64,000 bases of DNA from Tissierella sp. MB52-C2 (GCF_030931715.1 NZ_CP133261.1:1-64000); one strand, 5' to 3'; positions 9,178 through 18,574 are shown, counted from the first letter of the stretch. Notes: generated from the letters alone by a model not told the origin. Made by a program: numbers and translations.

Positions 9178-11434
9178 ATGAATCCGGTTATTAAAGAAAG
9201 AAAAATCATAATGCTATTAATATTAACTTTAGTCTTATCTACGGGTATATTTGTAGAGGCTAAGGATATAAATACCATAGAATATACAAGGACCATTAAA
9301 TTAGCTGGAGACCAGAATCATCCTCCATATCAATATGTAGATAAAGATGGAAATCCTGCAGGGTTTAGTGTTGATGTAATAAATGCAATTGCTGAAGAGA
9401 TGAATTTAGATATAGAGCTTACTCTTATGGAATGGAGTGAGGCAGTAAAGACTCTTGGAAATGGACAAGTTGACGGTGTAATATATATGGGGCAAAGAGA
9501 AGAGTGGCGTAGATCATATAAGTTTATACCTCCAATAGCTGTAGACAGACAAGTAATATTCGTCAATAGAGAAACAGTAAATATAAATAATTTAGAAGAT
9601 TTAGCAGGATTCTAGAGTAGCTTACCAAGAAAGTGACTATAGTGAACCCTATATAAAGGAGATACCCTATGTAGAAACTTTTCCAATGGTAAACTTGCAA
9701 GATGCAATGATAGACCTTAAAATGAAAAACGTAGATGCAGTAGTTGGAAATAAACTAGTAGGTGTGTATTACCTGCAAAAATATAAACTTACAGACCACA
9801 TTAAGATTGCAGGTGAGCCTGTGCTTACAGTGACTTATGGGACAGCTATATCTAAAGAGAATGAAGAACTTAGCATTGTATTAGAAGAAGGCTTCAATAT
9901 AATCAAAGAAAACAGGGTTTATGACCAAATATATAAAAAATGGTTTGGAGAAGATGTAGGAAGTATCAAAGTTATTTATATAAAATATAGAAATTCAATA
10001 ATAATTATTGTGGCATGTATAATTACAACTATTTTTCTTTTATATATATATAATAAAAGACTTCAAAGAGAGGTCAAAAGAAGAACTCAAGAATTAGAGT
10101 TAGCCAATCAAGAGTTAATTGAACAACAGAAGGAGATATATAACTTAGCTTATTTTGATTCAGTCACATCTCTTCCCAATAGGACTTATTTTATCAAAAC
10201 ATTAAATAATATGTTTGAAAGTATGAAGCAACAAGAAGTGTTATTTGGAGTATTAATTTTAGATATAGATAGATTTAAGCATATAAACGATACATTGGGA
10301 CACAACGTAGGAGATTATATATTGAAATTACTTGGAACTAGAATTAGTGGAATACTAAGGGAAGAAGATATAATTGCCAGAGTAGGCGGAGACGAATACT
10401 ATATATTAATAAATAATGTTAAAGATATAGACCAGATAATAGAAACAAGTAAATTGATTTTGGAAGACTTTAAAAAACCTTATTATATAAGAGACTATGA
10501 ATTATATTTAACCACTAGTATTGGTATATCAGTATATCCTGAAGATGGTTTAAACCCTAGCTCCCTAATAAAAAAAGCAGACCTTGCATTATATAAAGCT
10601 AAGGAATTAGGTGGAAATTCATACTATATATATGGTAATGAAATAAAGTCTCATGGACTAGAAAAGATGATGCTTATAAATCAACTTAGACAAGGTATAG
10701 GGAATAATGAATTAGTTCTACATTATCAACCTCAAATAAATATATTGACAGGAGAGCTTGAAGGTTTAGAGGCCTTAGTAAGATGGCAGCATCCAGAACA
10801 GGGATTATTATATCCAGATAAATTTATACCTTTGGCAGAGGAGGTAGGATTAGTTGTCCAATTGGGAGAATGGGTGCTAAGGGAAGCCTGTAAACAGGCA
10901 AAGTATTGGATTGACTTAGGACAAGATATTAAAATGTCTGTAAATATTTCTGCTAGACAGTTTCAGCGTAAGGATTTTATAAGGGAAGTAGTCAATATCT
11001 TAAATGAAGTTGAACTAAATTCTAGGAATTTGACTTTGGAAATTACAGAAACCATAGCCATATCTGATATAAATCATACGTTGAAAATATTAAACAGATT
11101 AAATTCTCTTGGAATAGCTGTTGCTATAGATGATTTTGGCACAGGATATTCTAGTCTTAACTATTTAAATCAAATGAGTGTAAACGAGTTGAAAATTGAC
11201 CAATCCTTTATCTGGGATATTGAAAAAAATAATAAAAATAAAATGATTGCAAATACAATAATAATTTTAGCCAAACAACTTGGACTAAAGGTGACTGCTG
11301 AAGGAGTAGAAAATGAAGAGCAGCTAAACTTATTAAGAGAAATGAAATGTGATACAGCACAGGGATATTATTTCAGTAAGCCAGTTCCAAAAGAAATAAT
11401 AGATGAAATCATAACTAAAAAAAGCCCCATATAG
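9178..11434 (+). pseudogene. periplasmic-sensor GGDEF-EAL protein (one frameshift)
   Basis: Cyclic-di-GMP turnover protein with an extracellular amino-acid-binding-like sensor. Order: signal/anchor helix (residues ~10-25), a family 3 solute-binding domain (IKLAGDQNHPPYQYVDKDGNPAGFSVDV), a transmembrane helix (SIIIIVACIITTIFLLYIY, about 10000-10050), a short coiled coil, then GGDEF (ARVGGDEYYI, with the RxxD inhibitory site five residues before it) and EAL (LEALVRW, LEITET, DDFGTGYSS, EGVENEEQL). All key EAL residues are present and GGDEY is a tolerated variant. One extra base at about 9611-9615 (TTC-TAG instead of TTT-AGA) stops the frame after residue 145; it reopens at once as RVAYQESDYS. 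Start ATG 9178 follows GGAAGGAT. Probably a functional gene with a sequence error. Confidence 0.8.
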
Positions 11435-11442
11435 GGCTTTTT
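11417..11442. terminator. bidirectional terminator
   Basis: AAGCCC and GGGCTT form a stem flanked by A- and T-runs, between the convergent GGDEF/EAL gene and the lipoprotein gene. It overlaps the end of the first coding region. Confidence 0.75.
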
Positions 11443-12204
11443 AGTATTTAAGGGGTGCTTGATGAATCATATTTACATTACCAGTAGTAACAAATCTCAC
11501 TGTACCTATGAATTCATCCTTTTCCTTATCAAATCTATATTCAGTAAGCTTTAAGTTTGCAGTACCTGATTGAACCGTAGTCACTACAAAATCTTCATCT
11601 TCAAAATATGCGTAGAAATGTAAGCTGCCTAATTGTATATAATCATCAAATAATACATAATCCTTATCAGAACCCTGAATAACTAGAGTCCAATTTTGAC
11701 CATCATCCCATGCTATTTGTCCATCAGGTCCTTTTCCTGCTACTGTATAAAGGGATATAGTTTCTTCAGATCCATCATTGTTATAGTCTATTTTAGATGA
11801 ATCAAGTAAAGTTAAGTCATCAAACTTTCCAGGCTCACTTGAAGATATAGTGAATGTATCTCCAGTAGTAGGGGTCTCTGTCATTGAATTTACTACTAAG
11901 TCTTTTATAAACTCATTTACATCTATAGATTTTAAAATATTATCTTCATCATATCCTACAATATAATATTGCTTTTCTTCTAATCCATTAAATATATCAT
12001 CATCTTTAACTTCTAATTTAATATTTTCCCCATTTGCACCAATAGTAATATAATTTTTATTATCCTCTGTTGATTTTTCATCCAAGAATCCTAAGTTAGT
12101 GTAGAATTTTTTCTGAGATTCTTCTTTAGGAGTACATCCAAAGGAAGCAGCTAAGACTAATACAACTAATAATAATAGAGTAACTTTTTAATTGAGTTTT
12201 TCAA
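11441..12204 (-). CDS. putative lipoprotein, unknown function (frameshift in signal peptide)
   Basis: I do not recognise this protein. The body (MDEKSTEDNKNYITIGANGE and onward, 214 residues from 12085) is acidic and soluble, with alternating short strands such as DDYIQLGSLHFYAYFEDEDF, suggesting a secreted beta-rich domain. Upstream in the same frame runs KVTLLLLVVLVLAASFGCTPKEE, a classic lipoprotein signal with the lipobox Cys. The frame then meets a stop, while a TTG start (12202-12204, after GGATGGTGAT) reads MKNSIKK one base out of phase. One missing A in an A-run near 12185-12190 reconciles the two. The mature protein would be anchored outside the membrane. It is convergent with the GGDEF/EAL gene. 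Confidence 0.6.
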
Positions 12205-12354
12205 ACTATCACCATCCTTTATATTAAAATATCATAACTATATGGGTTTTTCAAGGAACAGCAGATTACAAATTAATTACAATAAGATATTATAAATACT
12301 ATAGAAATAGGGTATGAATACTTATACTCCTTGTGAATAAAAAAGATTATAAAT

Positions 12355-12397
12355 TTTGACCTAGGTCAAAGTAAAAAGGCAATAGATAGCCTATAAT
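12355..12397 (+). promoter_or_regulatory. FNR-like box centred at -41.5 with -10 element
   Basis: TTTGACCTAGGTCAAA is a perfect 16-bp palindrome at 12355-12370 (TTGAC-N4-GTCAA, close to the FNR box TTGAT-N4-ATCAA). A good -10 element TATAAT is at 12392-12397. With a start site near 12404 the palindrome centre lies at about -41.5, the classic class II activator position, and there is no -35 hexamer. It drives the metal operon whose last gene encodes an FNR-like regulator. Confidence 0.75.
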
Positions 12398-12433
12398 AAA
12401 ATCATAAAGAATAAGAACTAGGAGGAATTAAAA

Positions 12434-12649
12434 ATGATAGCAAAAACATATCAATTAGAAACATTAACTTGTCCAAATTGTGTAGCTAAAATCGAAGGTA
12501 TGATGAAAAAAACTAAAGGTATTTCTGAAGGTGAAGTATTATTTAATACTTCTAGAGTTAAAGTAAACTTTGATGAATCTATATTAAGTTCTGAAGAGAT
12601 TATAGCTAAAATTGAAAAACTAGGTTTCGATGTTTTAGGAGAGAAATAA
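12434..12649 (+). CDS. heavy-metal-associated (HMA) domain protein, metallochaperone-like
   Basis: Small cytoplasmic metal-binding protein of 71 residues with one ferredoxin-like HMA fold. The metal site TCPNCVAKIE has Cys13 and Cys16. It resembles CopZ-type chaperones and the detached N-terminal domain of P1B ATPases, and here it precedes a P-type ATPase that lacks its own HMA domain, so it probably delivers metal to it. Start is ATG 12434 after AGGAGG. It is the first gene of the operon behind the FNR-like promoter and is separated from the ATPase gene by a hairpin. The metal (Cu, Zn or other) cannot be fixed from the sequence; CPNC rather than MxCxxC leaves this open. Confidence 0.85.
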   Translation: MIAKTYQLETLTCPNCVAKIEGMMKKTKGISEGEVLFNTSRVKVNFDESILSSEEIIAKIEKLGFDVLGEK

Positions 12650-12696
12650 GAAAGTTTCTATGGAAATATTTTAAGATAACTTTTTTGAAACTCATT

Positions 12697-12746
12697 AACG
12701 GGAAAGTTTCTAAATTAAAAAAGAGAAATAGAAGAACTTTCCCGTT
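12697..12746 (+). terminator. intercistronic hairpin (attenuator-like)
   Basis: AACGGGAAAGTT and AACTTTCCCGTT form a perfect 12-bp stem with a 26-base loop, followed by CTTTCT rather than a clean T-run. Placed between the chaperone and ATPase genes, it may partly terminate or stabilise the upstream message and so give more chaperone than pump. Confidence 0.5.
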
Positions 12747-12781
12747 CTTTCTAAAAAGTAAAATTATATGGAGGGAGTATT

Positions 12782-14653
12782 ATGAAACTAAGCAAAGTAC
12801 AAAGAGTCTGGATATCGGGAATATTAGTATTAATAGCTTTTATTTTAAAAAATACCATAGGTCAGAAATTGATTACTTCTATAATTATGATCTCTGCAGC
12901 GATAATTGCAGGTACTCCAATCCTTCGAAATGCAATTTCTGCTGCAAGATACTGGATAATAGGAATAGATGCCCTAGTGACTATTGCAGTAATAGGTGCT
13001 ATGTTTATAGGTGAGTATTGGGAAGCGGCTGCTGTAACATTTTTATTTATGTTAGGTGATTATCTGGAATCCAGAACTATAGAAAAGACTAGATCTTCCA
13101 TTAAAGCATTACTAGACTTAGCTCCAGATACAGCTAGAGTCATGAGAAATGGAGCTGAAGTGGTAATTTCTCCTGACGAAGTGGTTAAAGGAGATAAAGT
13201 AGTTGTAAAACCAGGAGAGAAAATTTCTGTAGATGGTACAGTTATAGAAGGATCTGCTTATGTAAATCAGGCAGCTATTACAGGAGAATCTATACCTATA
13301 AATAGGAATATAGACGATGGAGTTTTCTCAGGAACCATAATTGAATCAGGATATTTGGTGATTGAAGCAACTAAAGTAGGAGATGATACTACCTTTGCAA
13401 GAATACTTCAAATGGTAGAAGAGGCTCAAGATAAGAAAGCTAAGACGCAAAAATTCTTAGAGAGGTTTTCTAGGTATTATACTCCGGCAATTATTGTGTT
13501 AGCATTAGGACTATATTTATTTACAAAAGACTTAGTATTGGCACTTACTCTATTAGTCATAGCTTGTCCAGGAGCTTTAGTTATATCCACACCTGTATCA
13601 ATTGTAGCAGGAATTGGTAATGGGGCTAAACATGGGGTATTAGTAAAAGGTGGAGAAATAATGGAAAACCTAGGCAAAATTAAAGTTTTAGCTTTTGATA
13701 AAACTGGAACTTTAACTATTGGAAAGCCAATGGTAACTCATATAAAATCCTATGGTATAGATGAAAAGGAACTTTTAAGAATTTCGGCAATAGGAGAAGG
13801 ATATTCAGAACATCCCTTAGGAAGGGCTATTGTAGCTAAGGCAGAGAAAGACTTAGGAAAGATAAGTGAAATGCCAGAGGAATCAGAGATCATAACTGGT
13901 CAAGGACTTAAAGTGAAAATAGATGGTGAAATAATTTTAATAGGCAATAGAAAGCTAATGTTGGAAAATAATATTTCTCTTGGAGAAGACATAGAGAAAC
14001 ACTTGCAGACAGAAGAAGAAAAAGGGCAAACAGCAGTTATAGTAGGAAACACTGAAAAAGTTCTAGGGATCATATCTATTGCAGATATTGTAAGAGAAGA
14101 TGCTAAAAAATTAGTATCTAATTTAAAGAAACTAGGCGTACAAAAAATAGTAATGTTGACTGGAGATAATAAAAGGGCAGCCAAGGCAATAGCAGAAGAA
14201 ATAGGATTAGATGCTTTTTATGCAGAGCTATTACCAGAAGATAAGGTAAAGGTTTTAAATGAATTACAAGAGAAATACGGTATGGCTGCCATGGTAGGAG
14301 ATGGAGTAAATGATGCACCAGCCTTAGCTTCAGCAGATTTAGGTATAGCCATAGGCGGAGCAGGTACAGATGTAGCCATGGAAACAGCAGATGTGGTTTT
14401 AATGTCTGATGAAATAAGAAAACTATCCCATGCCATAGGTCTTAGTCGTGCAACTGTAAATAATATGAGACAAAATATTTACTTTGCCATAGCAGTTGCA
14501 GTACTTTTATTGGCAGGAGTATTAGTAAAAACCGTTAACTTATCCTTTGGAATGTTGGTTCACGAACTATCAGTTTTATTAGTAGTAGTCAATGCAGTTA
14601 GACTTCTTAGATATGGAGATAAAAATAATCATAAAAAAATCTTGGAGGCTTAA
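12782..14653 (+). CDS. heavy-metal-translocating P-type ATPase (CPG-type)
   Basis: P1B-family metal-transporting ATPase of 623 residues in the cytoplasmic membrane. Visible parts: N-terminal helices without an HMA domain; actuator motif TGESIPINR near residue 178; the membrane metal motif CPG at about 262-264 (IACPGALVISTPVSI), where most relatives have CPC, SPC or TPC; phosphorylation site DKTGTLT near 306; the HP motif (SEHPLGRA); TGDNKRAA; and GDGVNDAPALA. The last helix reads FGMLVHELSVLLVVVNAVRLLRY, with a His-Glu pair recalling the cobalt/zinc branches. Start ATG 12782 after GGAGGGAG. It lies 128 bp after the HMA gene and 12 bp before the regulator. Export of a transition metal is likely, but the CPG motif makes the ion uncertain. 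Confidence 0.88.
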   Translation: MKLSKVQRVWISGILVLIAFILKNTIGQKLITSIIMISAAIIAGTPILRNAISAARYWIIGIDALVTIAVIGAMFIGEYWEAAAVTFLFMLGDYLESRTIEKTRSSIKALLDLAPDTARVMRNGAEVVISPDEVVKGDKVVVKPGEKISVDGTVIEGSAYVNQAAITGESIPINRNIDDGVFSGTIIESGYLVIEATKVGDDTTFARILQMVEEAQDKKAKTQKFLERFSRYYTPAIIVLALGLYLFTKDLVLALTLLVIACPGALVISTPVSIVAGIGNGAKHGVLVKGGEIMENLGKIKVLAFDKTGTLTIGKPMVTHIKSYGIDEKELLRISAIGEGYSEHPLGRAIVAKAEKDLGKISEMPEESEIITGQGLKVKIDGEIILIGNRKLMLENNISLGEDIEKHLQTEEEKGQTAVIVGNTEKVLGIISIADIVREDAKKLVSNLKKLGVQKIVMLTGDNKRAAKAIAEEIGLDAFYAELLPEDKVKVLNELQEKYGMAAMVGDGVNDAPALASADLGIAIGGAGTDVAMETADVVLMSDEIRKLSHAIGLSRATVNNMRQNIYFAIAVAVLLLAGVLVKTVNLSFGMLVHELSVLLVVVNAVRLLRYGDKNNHKKILEA

Positions 14654-14665
14654 GGAGTTGTTTGA

Positions 14666-15346
14666 ATGGATTGTAATTGTTTTAAAAAAGAGGGAAAAAA
14701 CTGTATAGAAATAGTTCCTATCTTTAGCAATTTGAATTATGAAGAAATGATGGAAGTTGCTAGAATAACGAGAGAAGAAATATTTGAAAAGGGCGAAATG
14801 ATATATATGGCTGGAGACAAGGGAGAAAAACTCTATGTAATCCATTCTGGAAAGGTAAAGATAACTCGGCTTACAAGCTCTGGAAAAGAGCAGGTAATTA
14901 GAGTATTAGGACCTGGAGAGTTTATGGGAGAGTTGTCTCTCTTTAGTTCTTTACCTCTAACAGATAATGGTGAAGCACTATCAAAGACTACAGTATGTAT
15001 GATAGATGGAGAAAAATTAAAAGAGTTGATGAAGAAATATCCAACAATAGCCTTAAAGGCAATGGAAGAATTGAGCCGAAGACTTGAAAATGTAGAAAAC
15101 TTAATAGAAAATATAAGTTTGCAGGGAGTAGAAAAAAGACTTGCCACTAGTTTAATGACTATGGCAAATGACAAGGGAGAAATATCTCTAAAAATGAGTA
15201 AGAGAGACTTGGCTTCTCATCTAGGCATGAGTCAAGAAACTCTCAGTAGAAAACTAACAGCTTTTCAAGATATGGGAATCATAAAATTAATTGGTCATAG
15301 AAGAATTTTGTTATTAGATATAGAAGCTTTAGAGGATATAAAATGA
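14666..15346 (+). CDS. Crp/Fnr family regulator with four FNR-type cysteines
   Basis: Transcription regulator of 226 residues. It has an N-terminal cysteine cluster (Cys3, Cys5, Cys13), a cyclic-nucleotide-binding-like beta-roll (residues ~20-140) carrying another Cys at about 111 (TTVCMIDGEKL), a dimer helix and a C-terminal HTH (SKRDLASHLGMSQETLSRKL). Three N-terminal cysteines plus one near 111 mimic the four cluster ligands of E. coli FNR, although their spacing differs, so an oxygen-labile 4Fe-4S cluster is plausible. The recognition helix contains E-T-L-S-R, the ExxSR pattern by which FNR reads TTGA half-sites, and such half-sites form the palindrome upstream of the operon. Autoregulation is therefore likely. 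Start ATG follows AAGGAG. FNR-like genes next to metal ATPases are also known in Lactococcus (Flp proteins). Confidence 0.85.
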   Translation: MDCNCFKKEGKNCIEIVPIFSNLNYEEMMEVARITREEIFEKGEMIYMAGDKGEKLYVIHSGKVKITRLTSSGKEQVIRVLGPGEFMGELSLFSSLPLTDNGEALSKTTVCMIDGEKLKELMKKYPTIALKAMEELSRRLENVENLIENISLQGVEKRLATSLMTMANDKGEISLKMSKRDLASHLGMSQETLSRKLTAFQDMGIIKLIGHRRILLLDIEALEDIK

Positions 15347-15375
15347 CCTCTGATTTTGCGAAATCAGAGGTCATT
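15342..15375. terminator. bidirectional terminator
   Basis: AATGACCTCTGATTT and AAATCAGAGGTCATT form a perfect 15-bp stem with a TGCG loop. It lies between the convergent regulator and M16C protease genes and overlaps the regulator's stop codon. Confidence 0.85.
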
Positions 15376-15385
15376 CTTATAAATA

Positions 15386-18300
15386 CTATTTTATTAAACT
15401 TTTTATACTATTAAAGGAATCTTTATTGTCTTTTATTACTTTTTCATTTCCAACAGTCACAATATTATTATCCTTTAATCCCTTTTCCATCATTTCAGCA
15501 AATTTTTTCATATCTTGAGGCTTTGTATTTAATATTTCTTTAAGTTCTCTATTTAGATCCTCAGTATTAATTCCCATGAGATAATAATAATCCGCATCAT
15601 TTCCTTTTTGTATGCTAGATACTGGAACATAGTATTCTGCTAAAGAAGAAATAATAAATTTCTCAAATGCTTTCTCATCTAAATCAAAGTTTTTAAGGAA
15701 ATCTACGGTGCTGTTATAAGCATTATAAGTTTCTTTTAATTTTGGATCTCTATAACTCATAAGGATAATATTAGATTCGTTGATTATATCAAACATAGCA
15801 CCATATGCTCCACCTTTGACACGAATTTCATTAAACAAATAGTCAGATAGAACATTGTTTAAAACCTTCATACTACCGCTATATTTATATCCACCCTTTG
15901 TAAAGTCAAAAGCCGCAAAGTTATATAAAATATCTATTGGAGATGTAAAGGCTTCGTTAGTATCTTCAGTTTTAAATTCATATTTCTGTGAAGGTAGTTT
16001 TTTAGTTTCTAATACTTGAACCAATGTATTAAGATTTTCCTTAAATACTTTGTATTCAGCATTTTCGCCAGTAATACTTATTATTAAATTATTTCTATTA
16101 AAAATAGTATTTTTAACTTCTTCAAGATTCTTGACTATTTCTTCATACTTAGAGTCATAATTTAAATCAAGTTCTGATATAAAATCATAATAACTAAAGC
16201 CAATTAAAATATCGTTATACTTGAAAATCGGTGAGAGATAAGAGAGATTTCTTATTGAAGCCGCATTCAAAGGCATATTATTCAATTGATTTTCAATATT
16301 AAACTTTGACATTGAGATAAGCTGTTTTAGCCTTTCTTTATCGTCGAATTTAGTCTTTTTTATTTCTTCTGAAATTAACTTAAACATCTGACCTATATTC
16401 TCATTAGTAGCAGTAGATGAAACGACTAATTTAGGGTTATAATCTGTATTACTTCCTCTTTTAGTTAGTACATTAGGAGAATAGTTAATACCTCCTGTAT
16501 ACATAGCTTCCTGTACAGGCAGCTGAGAATAGTGATATTTTTCTGTACTCATTTTTCCTAAGACTTCAGATAATAGATTTATATAAGGAATTTGTTCCTG
16601 CTTTACAGAAGATGTATCGAAATATAAATTAACACTACCAATACCATTAGTAAATAGAGGATGGTGTAAAGTAGTTATATCCCCAGTTTTACTAACATTA
16701 GTAGGAGTCTCTTCTATATTAGGTTTTAAGTCTTTCAAAGATAAAGCAGGCATAGTATCTAATACTTCTTTAGAATTAGGAGTATCATTCCATTCTTGAA
16801 GATCCTTATATTCTTTTATAATCTTTTCTATTTCCTTATCTGAAAGAGAGTCTTTATAGGCTTTAAGCTTTTCTGTTGCAGCAGCCTCTTTTTCCTCCAT
16901 TAGCCCTTTTTTCGGCTGAAGAAGAACTGAAGAACTATGATTATTGTTTAAAATATGCTTTTTAATTAACTTTTCAAAATAAGGTTCATCTAATGCAACT
17001 TTTAGTTTTCTAAAGCTATCTGCTATATTGATACCTTCAAATGGATCTTCATCATATAGCCAGCTAAACATTGCTAAATTACTGTACATAAGCCCAGTAT
17101 TAATATCTCTTGAATATTGCTGTTTTAAATCCAATTCTATAACATTTAAAGTGGATTTAATAAGGTCCTTGTCTATACCTTTTTCTACTATATCCTCTAA
17201 AGAAGAAAATAGGGTATTTTCAAAATTGTCCTTCATATCAGAATTGATATTTTGGGCAGTTATTGTTACAAAAGGCTGTAGAAAGTTAGGAGACATCTGT
17301 GCACTAATATTGTAAAAACCAGCTTTGTTTAGTTCTTGAACCACTGGAGAAGCTTGGTTATTAAATAGCATATAAGTTAGCACATTGAAGGAAGTCATCG
17401 TATCGACTCTAGAATCACCTTTAATAGAAAAGCTTAGAGCAACAGATGATTTACCTTCTTCAGAGTCATCAAGTGAAATAGGATACTCAACTATTGAATC
17501 TTTTCTCTTGTCAAATGGTTTTTGAACAATAGGTTTAGAATCTATTTCTTTTTTATCGAAATCTTTTAAATAATTATCATCTATAAATTTAAGTTTCTCC
17601 AATATATCGATTTTACCATAAAGATAAATATAACTATTTGAAGGATGATAATATTTGTCATAGAAATCTTTTACCTCTTGGAAAGTTAAGCTTGGTATAT
17701 CAGAAGGATTTCCTCCAGATAAGTAAGCATAATTAGTTTCTGGATATAAGCTTTGCATTATAGAATAATAAAGCTGAGAATCAGGAGATGACAAAGCACC
17801 TTTCATTTCATTGTATACAACACCATTATATTGAAGAGGTGCATCTTTATCTTCAATACTATAATGCCATCCATCTACTTTAAAGAAGTTTTCATCCTTA
17901 TAAAAAGAAGGTTTAAAAACCACGCTTAAATAAACATCCATTAGATCATTGAATTCTTTATCATTCATACTGGAAAATGGATAAGTAGTTCTATCTGGAT
18001 AAGTAAGTCCATTTAGATTTTTAGTTAGAGTTCCCTTTACAATTTCAAAGAAGAGATTTCTAACTGGATACTTTTCTGAACCTCCATTTAAAAGTACATG
18101 CTCTAAAATATGTGGAATTCCTTTATTATTTTCAACTGGTGTTCTAAAGGAAATAGAAAATGCTTTGTTGTCATCATCATTTTCTATTTGAAGCAGCTTA
18201 GCACCACTTTTCTCATGTTGAAAAATCCTGCCAACGGAATCTAACTCTTTTAAATTCTTTTGTTCAATTAATTTGAATCCAAAATAAGTTTCTCCAACTT

Positions 18301-18409
18301 TTAAGTTGTTTGTCTCAGCAAAAGAAATGCTAGAGAATAAAAATGTTGATAATAAAACTACTAGTAGAATTAAAGAAATTGGTTTTTGTTTCACACTAAA
18401 TTTTTGCAT
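15386..18409 (-). CDS. exported M16C zinc protease (PreP/falcilysin-like)
   Basis: Large zinc peptidase of the insulinase family, subfamily M16C, 1007 residues. An N-terminal signal peptide (ISLILLVVLLSTFLFSSISFA) sends it out of the cell; there is no lipobox. The inverted zinc motif HxxEH is present (GIPHILEHVLLNGGSEKYPV, His100/Glu103/His104), and the third ligand Glu lies in VVYNEMKGALSSPDSQ. The four M16 half-domains fit in the length. M16C enzymes close around and degrade unfolded peptides, so a role in extracellular peptide digestion is likely, in keeping with the peptide uptake genes farther right. Start is ATG 18409 behind GGGGG. No partner gene is in the operon. The family call is firm; the natural substrate is unknown. 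Confidence 0.85.
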   Translation of the reverse strand: MQKFSVKQKPISLILLVVLLSTFLFSSISFAETNNLKVGETYFGFKLIEQKNLKELDSVGRIFQHEKSGAKLLQIENDDDNKAFSISFRTPVENNKGIPHILEHVLLNGGSEKYPVRNLFFEIVKGTLTKNLNGLTYPDRTTYPFSSMNDKEFNDLMDVYLSVVFKPSFYKDENFFKVDGWHYSIEDKDAPLQYNGVVYNEMKGALSSPDSQLYYSIMQSLYPETNYAYLSGGNPSDIPSLTFQEVKDFYDKYYHPSNSYIYLYGKIDILEKLKFIDDNYLKDFDKKEIDSKPIVQKPFDKRKDSIVEYPISLDDSEEGKSSVALSFSIKGDSRVDTMTSFNVLTYMLFNNQASPVVQELNKAGFYNISAQMSPNFLQPFVTITAQNINSDMKDNFENTLFSSLEDIVEKGIDKDLIKSTLNVIELDLKQQYSRDINTGLMYSNLAMFSWLYDEDPFEGINIADSFRKLKVALDEPYFEKLIKKHILNNNHSSSVLLQPKKGLMEEKEAAATEKLKAYKDSLSDKEIEKIIKEYKDLQEWNDTPNSKEVLDTMPALSLKDLKPNIEETPTNVSKTGDITTLHHPLFTNGIGSVNLYFDTSSVKQEQIPYINLLSEVLGKMSTEKYHYSQLPVQEAMYTGGINYSPNVLTKRGSNTDYNPKLVVSSTATNENIGQMFKLISEEIKKTKFDDKERLKQLISMSKFNIENQLNNMPLNAASIRNLSYLSPIFKYNDILIGFSYYDFISELDLNYDSKYEEIVKNLEEVKNTIFNRNNLIISITGENAEYKVFKENLNTLVQVLETKKLPSQKYEFKTEDTNEAFTSPIDILYNFAAFDFTKGGYKYSGSMKVLNNVLSDYLFNEIRVKGGAYGAMFDIINESNIILMSYRDPKLKETYNAYNSTVDFLKNFDLDEKAFEKFIISSLAEYYVPVSSIQKGNDADYYYLMGINTEDLNRELKEILNTKPQDMKKFAEMMEKGLKDNNIVTVGNEKVIKDNKDSFNSIKSLIK

Positions 18410-18520
18410 AATATCCCCCTTTTATATTATAATTTACTTGTACTAGTGTATTAATTGAATGGTACACCATAATTTACCATTTGTCAACTGATTTGTTAAA
18501 TAAAAGACACCATAATTTTA

Positions 18521-18564
18521 AAAAGTGACCTAGGTAATTTTATTATATTACCTAGGTCATTTTT
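18521..18564 (-). terminator. terminator of the hemerythrin gene
   Basis: TGACCTAGGTAAT and ATTACCTAGGTCA form a long stem followed on the minus strand by CTTTTTAAAATT. The stem contains CCTAGG like the FNR-like box at 12355, but the arms are too far apart to form such a box. Confidence 0.7.
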
Positions 18565-18574
18565 TATGTTTATT

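Noticed and set aside
12685-13014. 109-residue open frame over the start of the P-type ATPase gene
   Set aside because: It is a different frame of the ATPase gene, has odd composition (Tyr, Cys, Ser rich) and no ribosome-binding site.
18521-18564. Second CCTAGG-containing palindrome similar to the FNR-like box
   Set aside because: The halves are separated by a loop and followed by a T-run on the minus strand, so it is the hemerythrin terminator and not an operator.
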